DNA of 64,000 nucleotides from Branchiostoma floridae (GCF_000003815.2 NC_049990.1:3256438-3320437); one strand, 5' to 3'; shown: positions 35,401 through 47,215, counted from the stretch's first letter. Numbers and translations are program-made. The notes: a model not told the origin generated them from the sequence alone.

Positions 35401-38400
35401 GGTTTGATGGCGATGTTGTTGCGTTGAATGTTGTGGATCAGGGTGGGGCTGACTGTGGGCTGGGTTTGTAGCGCTCGCATCTTCGGATTCAGGCCCCACC
35501 TGAGGTAAACAATAACAACAATAAAATCAGAGATTTATATTGGTTGGACCGACTAATCTCTCTTCATAGCCAGGGACTGAATTGCGAGGAGTGTATGATT
35601 GGCATTAGGCTAAATTGCAAGAGTCTGGGGCGGCCTCCATTTGGCATTGTTGGTAACTCAGATCACCAGGTGAGTCAATACAACAGTAATTCCCCCGGTG
35701 TTCAGGAAGTTTCCTCAATCCTGTATATTTCTAAAGGGAGAGGTTGCCAGTCCTTCTCCTTTAACATGCTTGATGTTAGGAGGCAAGTGTCAGATAAAAT
35801 AAAGATACGAGTCCAAATAAATCTATCAGCATATATCATTACAGTATATATAATTACATTGTACAAAAACATACAGAACAACAAAAGCCCGGAGTTCATA
35901 GTCTGTGTCTGTTCGTTTTGGTCATATCATGGTGTCAACAACAACAAAACATTATACAACCTACTTGTAAGGGCTGCCGTGAATGAGAGACACCACTGTT
36001 TCCAGGACGTTGGTGGCCAGTTTCCACGGTAACAACAGGAAGGTCCGGCAGGCGTAGTGGTCCGTGGGCCGGCCAAAGATGTAGTTGGGGAGAACCCAGG
36101 CACCCGACCGTGTGCTGAGGAGCACCTTACGACACCTGCATTGAACAACAACAAACTTTATTGACACAACAAAAAGTACTGTCACTTTTGTATGGCCAAC
36201 TATAAACTACAACGAAAAAAAGAGAAAGAATACAGAATATATCTTACAATGCTACTAATTAAACAGTATAAGATAATATGATTCTACTAATTAGACAATA
36301 TAGGATAATAAGGAACATCAGGGCACAAATTAAAGGTATTTGCAAATGAAAACTCAAGGATTTGTTTGTTACCACCTTAAACCACCTTAAGGTGGATGCC
36401 ACCCAGATAGTAGTTGGCCCTATAAAACAGTCACTAATCTCGCTACGACTTTATTTATAGTCGCTTTATATAGTTGCTGCTGTGCTAATCCATCTGGGAA
36501 CTTTCACATCTTTAATGTCTGGAATTTTCCAAATTTTGTGCTGATTGGTCCTAACATATGAGCAAATAAAGGAAAAGCATTCAAGCCCTTGTTCAAACAG
36601 GTGTTCCAACACCCGAATGGTTAACTGTATTGGAACACCTGAGCTAAAACTGGATCAAGATCACATTCCTTTTCCTTTACTACATTATGCTTATGGAATG
36701 AGATGAGATGGTCAGTATCCAGAGACGAGGGGGATACAAGCTGAGTCATGTTTGGGACGGCATTCTTGCTGCTGCAGCGCCACCTACATCGGCTTTAAGT
36801 AGCAGCAAGAATTCTAACCCTGATGAAGGTGTCTGACAGGCATCCAAACGTTGGAAGTGAGTCAGTACAATTCTACAATTTGTGTAATCTCCAAGCAGAT
36901 TCCTCTGTGGCATAAGACAGTAACATTGGCCAATTATACTCCTCTGCCAGCTAAACTCCTTCCCCAGCTTATGCTACTGTCTTATGCCATGGAGGAATCT
37001 GCTTGGAGATTACAATTTGTGTATCGAAGAACCTTACTATAGTAGATGATCAGTAAAATGTACATGCCTCCCCACTGTTGCAGCGTCCACTGCCACATCC
37101 ACCGCACTGTTGCCGATGCCCACCACCAGCACTCGACCCCCCACCAGACGGTTGGTGATCGGGTCCTTGTAATCTGCACTGTGGATGAGTTCACCTGGAC
37201 AGCAAATTAAACAAGATAAAACTTGTTCTTTTTACTTCATTTGCTCTGAACTGAGTAGAATGGACCTTGCTGTTATCAAGGAATGACTGAACAAATAAAT
37301 ACATTTATTGTACATTTTTGCCCGACTTAAGTCCAAGGACAGGTTACAAACAAACTTACGACATCTTAACAAACATAGTATTACACAACTTGGTGTTATG
37401 GTCTAGTGTATCATTACAAACCTCTCTTACAATCAGCCTTTAAAACAATAGAAAGTTCAAGGCAGTACAGTCAATGCAATGATTATCTTGAGTTTTCTTT
37501 TATCAATTTCTTCATTACAAGTCCTTTCCACAACTCTTCCTTTTCCTAGCTGTATGTATACCTGAGGTATTTACACCAGAAAAGGTGACAAAGTTTATAC
37601 AGGCTTTGCATAGTTTACCTGTAAAATAAAAACAATGAAAAACTGGAATTATTTTCTATGAAGATGATGGTGACACATTAAATGCAATTAATCATTGTGA
37701 CCCTAAAAGTTGACAATTACCTTTGAACGTGTCTTGACCAGGAAACTTTGCAAGACTGGGCGTCACGTGATGTCCTGTTGCTATGGCAACAAACCTGGCA
37801 ACATACACCTCCTCCTCCCCTGTGGTCCATCCTCCCTTCCCATCTTCCTCCACTCTGGTTGCCGTGACAACCCACTTGTCATCTGGAAAAAAGTAAACCA
37901 TTAAAATTTCTGTCGTGTCACACAAAATGTAAAGAGAGAGGTCATGGCTTTTACGAAAGGTCATGGCTTTTGCGAAAGCTCCTTGATACCAGGCTACAAG
38001 CTGTATCCATTTAACACTAGACTTTTTTCACTCACACTACCCAGGTGTAAAACAGGTACATGTTTTGGCTTGGGAAGTAAGGTGGTGGAAGGAGAGGGTC
38101 CTGGTGACCTTCCAACCATACGACAATGTGGATAACAGCACATTCAGTCCCTTAGTCATGGGACTACCTTAAGTTTACCTTATCAAAACACTCTTTTCCT
38201 CAGTCAACCTAGGTGTAAGAAGGGTACCTGACTTTGTTTCAGGAGAAGCTGGAGGTGGTGCAAGAAGAGGAATGGGTTCCTGACATAACACCGGGTCATA
38301 GCGAATCACTCCTATGGCCATCAGGAAGGTTATACATGATATGGAATTATCTTTACATAATATCAAAAGAGCTCATCCCTACCCTTTTTCTCGATCTTGT

Positions 38401-41348
38401 TGACCTGTGTCTGGAAGCTGATGACCTCGTTGATACCGAAGTGCATGACGTAGTCTGCGATGTACTTGGCCATGTGAGAGTGGTGCGGGTAGTCGGGGAC
38501 ATCGTCGGGGAAGGGGAAGTCTGAGAAGCTGTAGTTATGCTTGGACACATTGCTGAGGAGATAGTGTGTGTGAAAATGTTCTATAAGAAACTAATCCAAA
38601 GTCTTAAACGGTAGTTCCACATTTATCCAGGGGGTATGGTACCTGCTACAGTGTATTCCCTGTTTTTTATTTCAAGGGGACTCAATAGACATATTTTGCA
38701 ATTTGAAAATGTTGATTTGATATCCTTAAATACCGTGTTTTTAGAATCAACGGATATACATGATACAGGTTAACCCCTTGATGAAGGTGAACTAGTATTA
38801 ATCATTCCAAGGTCTCATCAAGACCTACCCACATGCTAAAGGTTTTTAGCGAATTGCATCAAGACAACAAAATGGACATCCAAGGCAGCAGCGCTAATTT
38901 TGGGTGTCATACATCAGTTCAACTTCAACTTAACTTGAATTTAAAAACTGTCATATAACCTCAAAGCTTCAATTCAAAAGTAATGCAATAGTGCATTAAA
39001 AATATTCACATAAAAAACATCTTACAATACAAAGTTCAGAATAGATATAACGTTAAACATAGATATCAGCTACTGCGTATGCTGAATGGCCATTGAAAAG
39101 CCAAAAGCCCAACATAAGTGTACGAGTGGCGTTCAATTAGTAATAACTCTGACCCACTTCCAGTTGTCTGATCTAGATGACATTTTATATGTGTATAATG
39201 TTTCATATCTCTATAGTTTATGTTGCAAAAAAGAGCTCTGAACTAATTGTGGTTTCTGATTTACTGGTGTTTGAACTGAGTTAGGTGTGAAATGGACCAG
39301 GTGTGAAGTGGAGCCAGTTGAGTGTCGCGCAGTGATCCGGTTTTTGTATTTGAAAAGATGCACAACAAAGGAGACTTTTGATGAAATGAAAGAAANNNNN
39401 NNNNNNNNNNNNNNNNNNNNNNNNNNNNNNNNNNNNNNNNNNNNNNNNNNNNNNNNNNNNNNNNNNNNNNNNNNNNNNNNNNNNNNNNNNNNNNNNNNNN
39501 NNNNNNNNNNNNNNNNNNNNNNNNNNNNNNNNNNNNNNNNNNNNNNNNNNNNNNNNNNNNNNNNNNNNNNNNNNNNNNNNNNNNNNNNNNNNNNNNNNNN
39601 NNNNNNNNNNNNNNNNNNNNNNNNNNNNNNNNNNNNNNNNNNNNNNNNNNNNNNNNNNNNNNNNNNNNNNNNNNNNNNNNNNNNNNNNNNNNNNNNNNNN
39701 NNNNNNNNNNNNNNNNNNNNNNNNNNNNNNNNNNNNNNNNNNNNNNNNNNNNNNNNNNNNNNNNNNNNNNNNNNNNNNNNNNNNNNNNNNNNNNNNNNNN
39801 NNNNNNNNNNNNNNNNNNNNNNNNNNNNNNNNNNNNNNNNNNNNNNNNNNNNNNNNNNNNNNNNNNNNNNNNNNNNNNNNNNNNNNNNNNNNNTCAAAAC
39901 TTTAAGCCTAGTTCACCTTTATCCGCGGGGTACCTATATCCATTGTATTAGGGTATTTAGCGGTATATCAGGTCAATGGACGGTGGTTTCAAACTTTGAT
40001 ATTTTGAAGTAGAAAAACTGTAAAATCCGCCGACTCTATGTTCCTGAATACTGTTTTTAAAGTAGAACGGATATAGGTTACCCCGCGGATAAAGGTGAAC
40101 TAGCATTACATGCCACTTAATCCTCATATTTGGCAACAGCCCTTAAAACTCATCAGTGACCTACATGCCAGCTGTAAACACGTGCAATCACTTCCGAGAA
40201 TCGTCGGAGCAATACAAACAACAACAACACTCAAAAGTAAATATTGACATACAAGTGTCCTACATACAAGCTGTAAACAAGTTTATATATAGATATTGAC
40301 ATCAGGGGCCATTTACAGTACGTCAGGAAACAAGTGGGCACATCCAAGAAAAAGAGCTCTGATTGGACAAGATCTCATTTTGATTGTCAATTTGATCAAT
40401 TTTTGGCTGTTTCAAAAAAAGAAAATCAACCATCCTGTAAATCAAAGTACTTAATGAAAAATCAGCAAATGCATGCCATAGATTGCAAAAAAAATTATAG
40501 CAGAATAATTATTCTAATGTTATAGAATGCCAATGTCAATTTCAAGATTAAAGAAGGAGGTGTGAAAGAACAAAAATGAAGACCCTATTGTTCGGTATAC
40601 CATACTGAGCTGTGTGTTCAACCTCACCTGTTCAACCTCATGACCACATAGGTTTCATACTGAAGGCAACTTTTCTTCACCAAAGTTTTTTTTATTCGGA
40701 CTCTTGCATCAGTCAACATCAATGATGAAAACTTCTGTCTGAAGTTGGTGAGTCACTACAAATCACCCGGATGGAGGCCTGGAGAACCTCCATACCATAT
40801 CAGACACACGGTGGTTTACATCATTCACCTGGATGGGAGTCCTGGTGCATCCCTGTCTTATTTTAAATCAGCTACAAGAAAGGGTATGTCACCATGTAAG
40901 GGGCGGTATAACTTTAGCCTACTGCTTCTTTTTACCATGATGATGAAAAAAAACCTTTTCCAAGAGTAAATGCCACTGACTGTAATTCACTGCTAATGCC
41001 ATGCATGGCGTCTTGTGTGGCGTAACTGGTAGAGCGTTCGGCTCGGAATCTATAGTTACCGAGTTTGGTACACGCCATGCCCCCGACGTTGTGTCCTTTA
41101 CACAACCTTCCTCACTTCACCCAGGTGTAAAAATGGGTACCTGACTTTGGTCGGGGAGGTAAAAGAAAAGACTACCTTACCTTCCGTCTGTACTGTGTAT
41201 GTGGCAATTTTGATATAAGTTATTAACTTGAGTCACATTGTCCTCGTCTGTCCAAAAGCAAACAGAAAAAATGCACTGCTAACTGTAAATGAGTACCTGA
41301 TATTCCTGCTCCTATAACCACCACATCGGTTTCCATGACGCCCGCCAT
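32423..41348 (-). CDS. FMO: Flavin-containing monooxygenase (one exon missing in assembly gap)
   Basis: Exons, 5' to 3': 41348-41297, [gap exon], 38552-38383, 37882-37721, 37194-37068, 36135-35965, 35499-35389, 34814-34667, 34160-33975, 33395-33262, 32609-32423. They give 482 residues; the missing exon must be 1 mod 3 nt and would encode about 50-70 residues for a normal ~530-residue FMO. Motifs: FAD-binding VVVIGAGISG in exon 1, SDFPFPDD, IATGHH, the FMO signature FKGELIHSADY (FxGxxxHxxxY), the NADPH loop VLVVGIGNSAVDVA, CTGF, GPGKW near the end and a hydrophobic C-terminal anchor (FLLYSAILVVVLLLLLF). FMOs oxygenate soft nucleophiles (N, S) with NADPH, O2 and FAD, anchored in the ER membrane. 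The 5' splice site after 37068 is GC (AG/GCATGT). Exon 1 starts with an acceptor 14 nt before the ATG (41362), so a non-coding exon exists upstream. Confidence 0.92.
34390..34615. repeat. Degenerate ~30-bp tandem repeat (ATCTTGAGAT)
   Basis: In the FMO intron between 34160 and 34667, the block ATCTTGAGATxTTTTCAAA recurs at irregular 28-40 bp steps with substitutions. No function inferred. Confidence 0.6.
36883..37014. mobile_element. Hairpin MITE in FMO intron
   Basis: 44-bp arms (TGTAATCTCCAAGCAGATTC at 36883, inverse ending at 37014) with about 44 bp between. The left arm continues CTCTGTGGCATAAGACAGTA. It lies about 54 bp beyond the GC donor at 37067, within the same intron. Confidence 0.85.
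37961..38245. repeat. Two partial SINE 3' parts in FMO intron
   Basis: The CACCCAGGTGTAAAA/GGGTACCTGACTT block typical of the element at 41015 occurs degenerately near 38040 (ACCCAGGTGTAAAACAGGTAC) and 38207 (CTAGGTGTAAGAAGGGTACC). No tRNA-like head is visible in either. Confidence 0.5.
38611..38794. mobile_element. CTAGTTCACCTTTATC-type MITE, copy A (diverged)
   Basis: Ends GTAGTTCCACATTTATCC and GATGAAGGTGAACTAGT are imperfectly inverted. The interior shares ATATACATGATACAGG-like and TTTGATAT blocks with copy B at 39908. Copies B and C lie within 3 kb. Confidence 0.65.
39396..39893. other. Assembly gap (498 N)
   Basis: Run of N inside the FMO gene, between exon 41297 and exon 38552. The exon that should complete the FAD-binding GxGxxG motif and the region before SDFPFPDD is not found in the sequenced remainder of this interval, so it probably lies here. 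Confidence 0.95.
39908..40103. mobile_element. CTAGTTCACCTTTATC-type MITE, copy B
   Basis: Terminal inverted repeats of about 35 bp: CTAGTTCACCTTTATCCGCG at the left, its complement ending GTGAACTAG at the right. The interior is AT-rich with no ORF. It starts 14 bp after the assembly gap, in the FMO intron. Confidence 0.85.
40371..40690. repeat. Dispersed repeat, second copy at 63640-63930
   Basis: It shares ordered blocks with 63640-63930: ATGCCxTxGATTGCA, CTTATGxTATAGAA, AACAAAAATGAAGA, TTGTTCxGTATAC and TGTTCAACC. Both are non-coding. Family not recognised. Confidence 0.6.
41015..41175 (+). repeat. tRNA-derived SINE
   Basis: The head has an A-box-like TGGCGTAACTGGTAGAGCG and a B-box-like GAGTTTGGTACACGCC, about 35 bp apart. 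The body follows (CACTTCACCCAGGTGTAAAA, then ATGGGTACCTGAC), as in several partial copies in this window. It is not a functional tRNA: no acceptor stem closes and the B box departs from GGTTCGAxTCC. Confidence 0.65.
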
Positions 41349-41510
41349 GTTCCTGTCAACACCTGCAGAGAGAGTTGAATCTTCTCTTTCTTAGTTGACG
41401 CTGCAGAGTTCCTTGGAAAGCGAGAGTGATTTCTTACTTACAGGTGTGTAGGAAGGTAACACTGGCAATGATGAAAGTGGGGAAGAGAGTAAGGTAAGGT
41501 AATGCTTAAG

Positions 41511-41740
41511 TTTAACTTCATCTGTGAGGTAACCTGTATCCATTGTTATTAAAAAAGGGTATGTAGGGATAAAAAGCAGATGAAAGTTGGTTTCGAACTG
41601 TAAAAGTTTAGATACTTTTTCATACACATGCACTAGTGATAAATTTTCCAGTTTTAAACCACTGTCTGTCAACTTCATATCCTAAATAACCTGCTTAAAA
41701 AAAGCAATGGAGATAGGTTACCCTGCATATAAAGGTGAAC
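41511..41740. mobile_element. CTAGTTCACCTTTATC-type MITE, copy C
   Basis: It has GGTAACCTGTATCCATTG at the left and GGAGATAGGTTACC, then ATAAAGGTGAAC, at the right, matching copy B ends with divergence. It lies about 150 bp upstream of FMO exon 1, in the 5' intron or promoter region. AACAG repeats follow it (41740-41762). Confidence 0.7.
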
Positions 41741-41762
41741 AGAACAGAACAGAACAGAACAA

Positions 41763-43553
41763 ACACCTCAGATGATTCTTACAACTCAAGAAACCCTTTA
41801 AAGTTTAAGAAATTTATCACCATAGATAGGATTTCTTAAATGCTGGTTTGGAGTAAAAAAAAAGGACCACCAACAAGTGGCTACAATGCCAGTCATCTTA
41901 AGCCTATATAGTGCAGGCTGGACTGCACTATATATTTATATATATATATGTAGATGATAACTCTAAAAAAAATATTCTAACACGTAAATGACATGCTCTT
42001 AAAGCATTTCAGGAACATGGTCACAGTAGACAACGAAGTACAGAGGAAGGATTTGTATAGTATGTTGAGGGAAAAAAATCATACAAGAGGCCACAATTGC
42101 CTGGCAATCAAGTAGAACATGATGCCTGGTGAACCATGGACTTTGTTCTATCCCATAACATACAGGCTCATTATGGAATAGAAGAAATCTCTAAAGTCTT
42201 GTTCATTACAGACTCTACTCTACTATACTCTACTGAGTATGTAGCAAAACCTTCTTGTAATACAAACATCAAATTCTGATAGCAGGAAAGTTCATTCGTG
42301 CTGGTAATTGAAAGACAATCTGAAACAACTAAACTTTATCGAACCAACACTAAAAAGAACTGGTTGGGACCTCACTTACCCAAATTTTCCGCTAACTAAA
42401 ATTGTTCACGGAATGGACCCGTCTACTGTAGCTTCCAGGAACGAGTGACCACGTGACTGTAACAGATCATTTCAATGAGTAGCAACTAAAATGTATCTCC
42501 TAAGTTAAAGGCCACATCTACAATTTTATTTGTTGCCCCTATTAATAAATGGATTTGTTTTTCATGCAACGAAGCACACAAAACTTGGCAGCGGTTGAGA
42601 TATAGATAACTAATAGAATACAGCACCAAGTGCTCGACTCACCCACAGCAATCTCCCTCGAGATCCCAAACACACAGTAAACTCTAAACGACCCAGTTGG
42701 TAAGTAATGGACCTGTCCCAGCCTTTTCTACCCGCGATTCTAACGCCCTTGTCCCACACCCCACATACACCTACAGGATCGGCGCGTGACCTATGTGCTC
42801 TGGCCATGGCTTGGATCAGCTGTTACGTTGACTTTTGGACCCGGGCGCCAAGTCCTTCCAAAACAATGAGTTTTTAATACTAACAATAGATCCCAAAGCC
42901 AGCGGCAAGCCGGCCTTAAACATCTCGACAAAATCGTAGACTTTGAAAGGCTGTATACAGATTTGATCCATTAGTCCTAGAGTTTAGACGCAATTCAAAG
43001 ATATCTAACAATGATCAATAGCTATATTTACAATTGCAACGTTATTTGTCTTTTGTCCGATACTCTCCCTGCACTGTCAAGTTTTAGAAGTTGAATAATA
43101 CAGTTCCACTTGAAATTTAAGTTTAACGTTTCGAAAAAAATGACGGCAAAAAAAACTTTTAAATGTGAATCAATAAATGGATAGGAAAGCGCTGATAACG
43201 CTAGCAAATCACCTGGTCACTTCGCCGTTTTGCCAGAGTGCTGTGATATAAATTTGAACACATTAAAATCAAAATAAATGTGTCGGGCTCTTATTTTGGC
43301 TCCCAGAGTATCAAATATAATATTTCTTAACATCGATTCAAAGAAATTTTCACGTTTTGGGGTTGTAAGGAAGTGTGTGCGCACCAATATTACCTTCAGA
43401 ATTCAGACTTACCGCAAAAAGCTGGCTTGCCGAGCGTTTATTTGCACGAAACAAACAAACTTTCTCGACACACTTCCCCCCTCTGCCTGCCCAGTTTCGC
43501 GCCACACCCCAGCTGGTGACCTTTGCCCCCTGCAGGACCGCCAGTTCCGCGTC
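41763..43553. other. Intergenic, nothing recognised
   Basis: AT-rich sequence between FMO and the candidate CAB39 promoter, with short simple repeats (AT run near 41930-41950). No reading frame looks conserved, and no splice-linked exon was found. An FMO non-coding first exon probably lies here, but I could not place it. Confidence 0.5.
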
Positions 43554-43627
43554 TGCGCATTGCGCCCTGGTGACGTCACGCCAGTATTTGCAGGTTGGGT
43601 GTTCCACACAAGAGACTAGCGCAGAAG
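43554..43627 (+). promoter_or_regulatory. Candidate promoter / non-coding first exon, probably of CAB39
   Basis: A GC-rich island (about 43440-43630) in AT-rich DNA carries an NRF1-like TGCGCATTGCGC (43554-43565) and a perfect CRE palindrome TGACGTCA (43571-43578). It is followed by AGAAG/GTCAGT (donor after 43627). CAB39 has a 5' UTR acceptor at 51288 and no promoter-like island nearby, so this may be its first exon. The link is inferred. Confidence 0.45.
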
Positions 43628-44248
43628 GTCAGTTTAAACTTCATTTTCTCAACATTTGTACCCTCTGTAGATTTGTCAGCAATATTTTATGCTTTCCGAA
43701 GTTTGTCCCTTCCAGTATATGGTGTTGATTTGGTCCAAACGGCTGTAGAAGTGAAGTAATTCGCGTCAGAAAAATGGGCGGAAAACCTTCTTGGGGAGGG
43801 GCGCGCATGCACTGCGACTGTAAATATACATTTTCCAACTTGTGTCGCATTACCCTCCATTTGCTTTTATTTCCCACAATACACAAAATCTTAACGAACT
43901 TCTTCCTCTACAACTCCGTAAACGCTTCTTCGCCATACCTAAATGTAGTACCAGATTTTCATTTACCATTCTTTCTTGTTTTACCGTTGTGTTGCGATCA
44001 CAACACTACTTGAACCCAAATCTTTTTTTCCGTACCAAATCAAAGGAGGAAACAAGATGTTCAAATATTCCCGACCCTCCTTGTGCGAGCCGTTACGTAA
44101 GTCCGCATGACGGCATGTATTGGGGATCTGGCCGCGGTATGCCGATGGTATCATCAACGTGTCTGGTTGAAATTCATTGGCTTTCATTGCTTTCACAGGA
44201 CTGATCACAGAGAGATCTAGAGTGATAGAAAGTTCGTGCCCCCCTCCC

Positions 44249-44596
44249 CAGGGTTGGACAAATTTTCTAAAATCCACTTACCTGAACTTTCCTATCGGAC
44301 AAGTACATGGAAAATTTATTTGTCCGAACCAACTTTTCACTTGGCTGAAATATAAAGATGACATTTTTTGACAAGTATGTATTTTCACGTCCAGCAATGG
44401 AATTCTTCTAGTATTAGTGGCTCTATTTTTCTATGTTGACGAATGCAAGATGCCATGACAGTGAAAAGTGTATTGAAATCTCACTCATGGAAAAATCTCA
44501 CTTGCCCGATCGGACAAGTGGTGCAGGACATTCACTTGCCCGATTGGCACTTTCACTTGCCCTGGACAATCGAGCTAGTGGACTTGTCCAACCCTG
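44249..44596. mobile_element. MITE with CAGGGTTGGACAA ends
   Basis: 13-bp perfect terminal inverted repeats, CAGGGTTGGACAA and TTGTCCAACCCTG. The interior has repeated CGGACAAGT/CACTTGCCCGAT blocks in both orientations. The CAGGG start resembles hAT termini. No ORF. Confidence 0.75.
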
Positions 44597-44639
44597 CTCC
44601 CCATAAAGTAATAAAGGAGCAGAAACTTAGCCAGGTAGG

Positions 44640-45070
44640 TAGCATATAGGAAGTTTGGGGTCATGTGGCATAGTTGGAGGATGTTTGACCCAGAACCCAG
44701 AGGTTGTGAGTTAAAATCCTGTCATGTCACTGATCTTGTGCCTTATGGAAAAGGCCCTTAACATGGAGGTCCCATGGAGGTTCCATGTTTGAGGTTTAGA
44801 GCCACACATCAAGCTGAAGAACCTGCCAAACTTTTCGAAGATTTATATTAGAGTAGGGGCTCTTCATCCTTTATGGTTCCCAATTACTTTTTGGTAGCTT
44901 CTTCCGATCTTCTTCTTCCGTTCAGCGCCCACAATCTTGCTGAAGATTATTATGGCACTAAATCAGTAAATGGAAGTACACTGCTGCCAGGTGCAAAATG
45001 TCTCAGTACTTATGCCATTTCATGTGCAATAAAACCATTATCTTAAATCATATTCCATAATCCACGCCAT
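44640..45070 (+). repeat. Possible degenerate SINE
   Basis: GTGGCATAGTTGGAGG and, about 30 bp on, GGTTGTGAGTTAAAATCC look like decayed A and B boxes of a tRNA-derived element. The following 300 bp have no recognised features. Confidence 0.35.
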
Positions 45071-45335
45071 ATCAGGTTCCATATGATCTGCCGGTAGCTA
45101 TCTCGTCATTACCAAGACACTAAAATAAAATCCTGGCTGGGGCCAAGTTATCTAAGAACTTAGAAACCCGAAATTATGTATTTGTTTGCCACCCAGTCCC
45201 CACTGACCCTAGGTTGTCACTTTGGGGTCAATGGATCCTCTCACCAAACTGTTAGCTGGTCTGGATCAAGCCAGCGAGGACACCAGGGCTCAAAATTAAC
45301 TACCAGTAGTACAGTAGTACTCTTACCTTTACTTA

Positions 45336-46934
45336 GGGACCGTACGATATTTATCGGGGGGGGAGGGCTGGTGCATTGGAAGTCGGATCAAAAAATTTTT
45401 TGATGGCCCTCCCCCGCATCTCAAAAAAGTCTGACGTGACCCTCCCCCTCCGACCTAAAAGAGAATCAGCATGGCCCGCCCCCCGGCAGGCATAATCAAA
45501 CGGGTAGAAAAACAACCGATAAAATAATCTTAATATATAGACGTCAGGGCACAAGAGCGCCAGTGTTCTCGCCAGGATTTTTTCACAGCGTCGGGGCAGG
45601 GTTCCGGGGGCATGCTCCCCCGGGAAAATTTGGATTTTTAAACCCTCTAAAACAGAATTTCCTGCAATTTGAGAGGAAAATTATGCCCTTGAGATTGGAT
45701 GCCGGTTGCCTTTTTTACTCCCGTTTTTCAGTAATCGACGTCCGCCCTCCCCCAAAAATATGTTATAACTATAAGCTCGGGGAATCAGCAGTCCGTGATC
45801 TGGCCCGGGTATTATTTGTCCAGTCATGTCTATATGAAAACTTTGGGTTTCTGATGCTTCCAAACAGGGCTCTAGCCAGTTGAGTTCTTCANNNNNNNNN
45901 NNNNNNNNNNNNNNNNNNNNNNNNNNNNNNNNNNNNNNNNNNNNNNNNNNNNNNNNNNNNNNNNNNNNNNNNNNNNNNNNNNNNNNNNNNNNNNNNNNNN
46001 NNNNNNNNNNNNNNNNNNNNNNNNNNNNNNNNNNNNNNNNNNNNNNNNNNNNNNNNNNNNNNNNNNNNNNNNTATCATTTATGGAATCCGGTCCGGGTTT
46101 TACAAAGGCCGGGGCCGTCATTTTTCCACGAGCGTGCGTTTTGTTTCGTGCGACCTCAGGTAAACCCGTTTTTGGGCGTGAAATCTTTGGCTCACCGCTG
46201 GATTTCTTTTTACATAGAGACCAAGAACGTTATATATTATAGTATTTATACGAAGGACGGTGATCTGCTGCGTCTTTGGCAGTGATCAGTGCCGGTGTAG
46301 CCTTGAAGGAGTAGCCAGAAAAGACGTCCCAACGTACTGGGCGCTGCGATCGACAGTCCGTCTGGGGAGGGGGGCGTGCCGCGCCATGTGCCACAGACGA
46401 CAATGCCAGTGCACAGCCGACTCGATCGACGCTTGACAACAATATTGCGGCCCCTTTTCTGCCGCAAATTTTGTCCTTTTGAAACAAAAGAAATGTTGTA
46501 AATAAAAAATAAAGTGTATAGTTTTGGATTCTTCACATATTTACCGCGCACCGCTTTTGTAACTTAAATATTTGGGGAAACTCAGCCGAGCCGAGTGCGT
46601 CTTTCCAGAAAAAAATAAGTCCGAGACGGAATGACGTATGCCTGGTGGGAACGCTGGTCCAGGGCAGCGCCACTTTGGGGGACCTAGGGGGGCGAAGCCC
46701 CCCGGAAGCTCTTGCAATTTAGGCTATTCAGAAGGCTTATTTTATCAGTTTTAGGGCCATGTCAAGATATCAAAACAAAAAATAGTATAAACAATTCTTT
46801 CAAAAATTTAACATGGCCCTCCCCCTATCTCAAAAAAAATTAACATGGCCCTCCCCCCACCTCAAAAAAAATTAACATGGCCCTCCCCCCCTAACGCACC
46901 AGCCCTCCCCCCCTGATAAATATCGTACAGTCCC
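45336..46934. mobile_element. 1.6 kb non-autonomous DNA transposon with ~40-bp TIR and 7-bp target duplication
   Basis: Left end GGGACCGTACGATATTTATC, then a G-run and AGGGCTGGTGC; the right end is its inverse with one to two changes. Direct repeats TTACTTA flank it at 45329-45335 and 46935-46941. The interior has repeated ATGGCCCTCCCCC segments in both orientations near each end and a 181-base assembly gap. No transposase frame. Confidence 0.82.
45892..46072. other. Assembly gap (181 N)
   Basis: Run of N inside the 1.6 kb transposon. No gene is interrupted as far as can be seen. Confidence 0.95.
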
Positions 46935-47018
46935 TTACTTAGTGAAACTGGTGTAATTGCTGAATGGGTGTCCGCCTTGCATCTGTGAATTAAGTTTCAT
47001 CAGGTTGGTAGGTCACTG

Positions 47019-47215
47019 AATAAAGAGAATTTTTTTACACAACCAACGCTTTATTCTCACCGATGTTTCGGTGATCGTCTGTCACCTTCTTCGGGCAATT
47101 CTGACTGGTCAGGGCAATTCTGAACCAGTCAGAATTGCCCAGAAGAAGGTGACAGACGGTCACTGAAATGTTGGTGAGAATAAAGCGTTGGTTGTGTAAA
47201 AAGAGTCTCTTTATT
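47019..47215. mobile_element. Long hairpin MITE (~90-bp arms)
   Basis: AATAAAGAGAA, then TTTACACAACCAACGCTTTA and onward to CAATTCTGACTGG, are mirrored to 47215. The few mismatches include TTCGGTGATC versus GTCACTGAAATG. The loop is about 14 bp. A diverged arm-like fragment is seen near 34935-35020 (TTTTGTCACAACCCTTGCTC, CCTCAGGGCACTTCTGACTGG). Confidence 0.88.

Noticed and set aside
39211-40012. Long frames across the N run
   Set aside because: Open only because unknown bases cannot create stops.
41015-41175. tRNA gene
   Set aside because: A- and B-box-like sequences are present, but no acceptor stem closes and a SINE body follows.
43350-43607. Minus-strand 85-codon frame in the GC-rich island
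   Set aside because: It overlaps several frames on both strands as expected of GC-rich DNA. Promoter motifs explain the region better.
45563-45883. Possible transposase fragment (106 codons)
   Set aside because: No transposase motif, and it overlaps G/C-rich repeat blocks typical of non-coding elements. The frame is broken by the gap.
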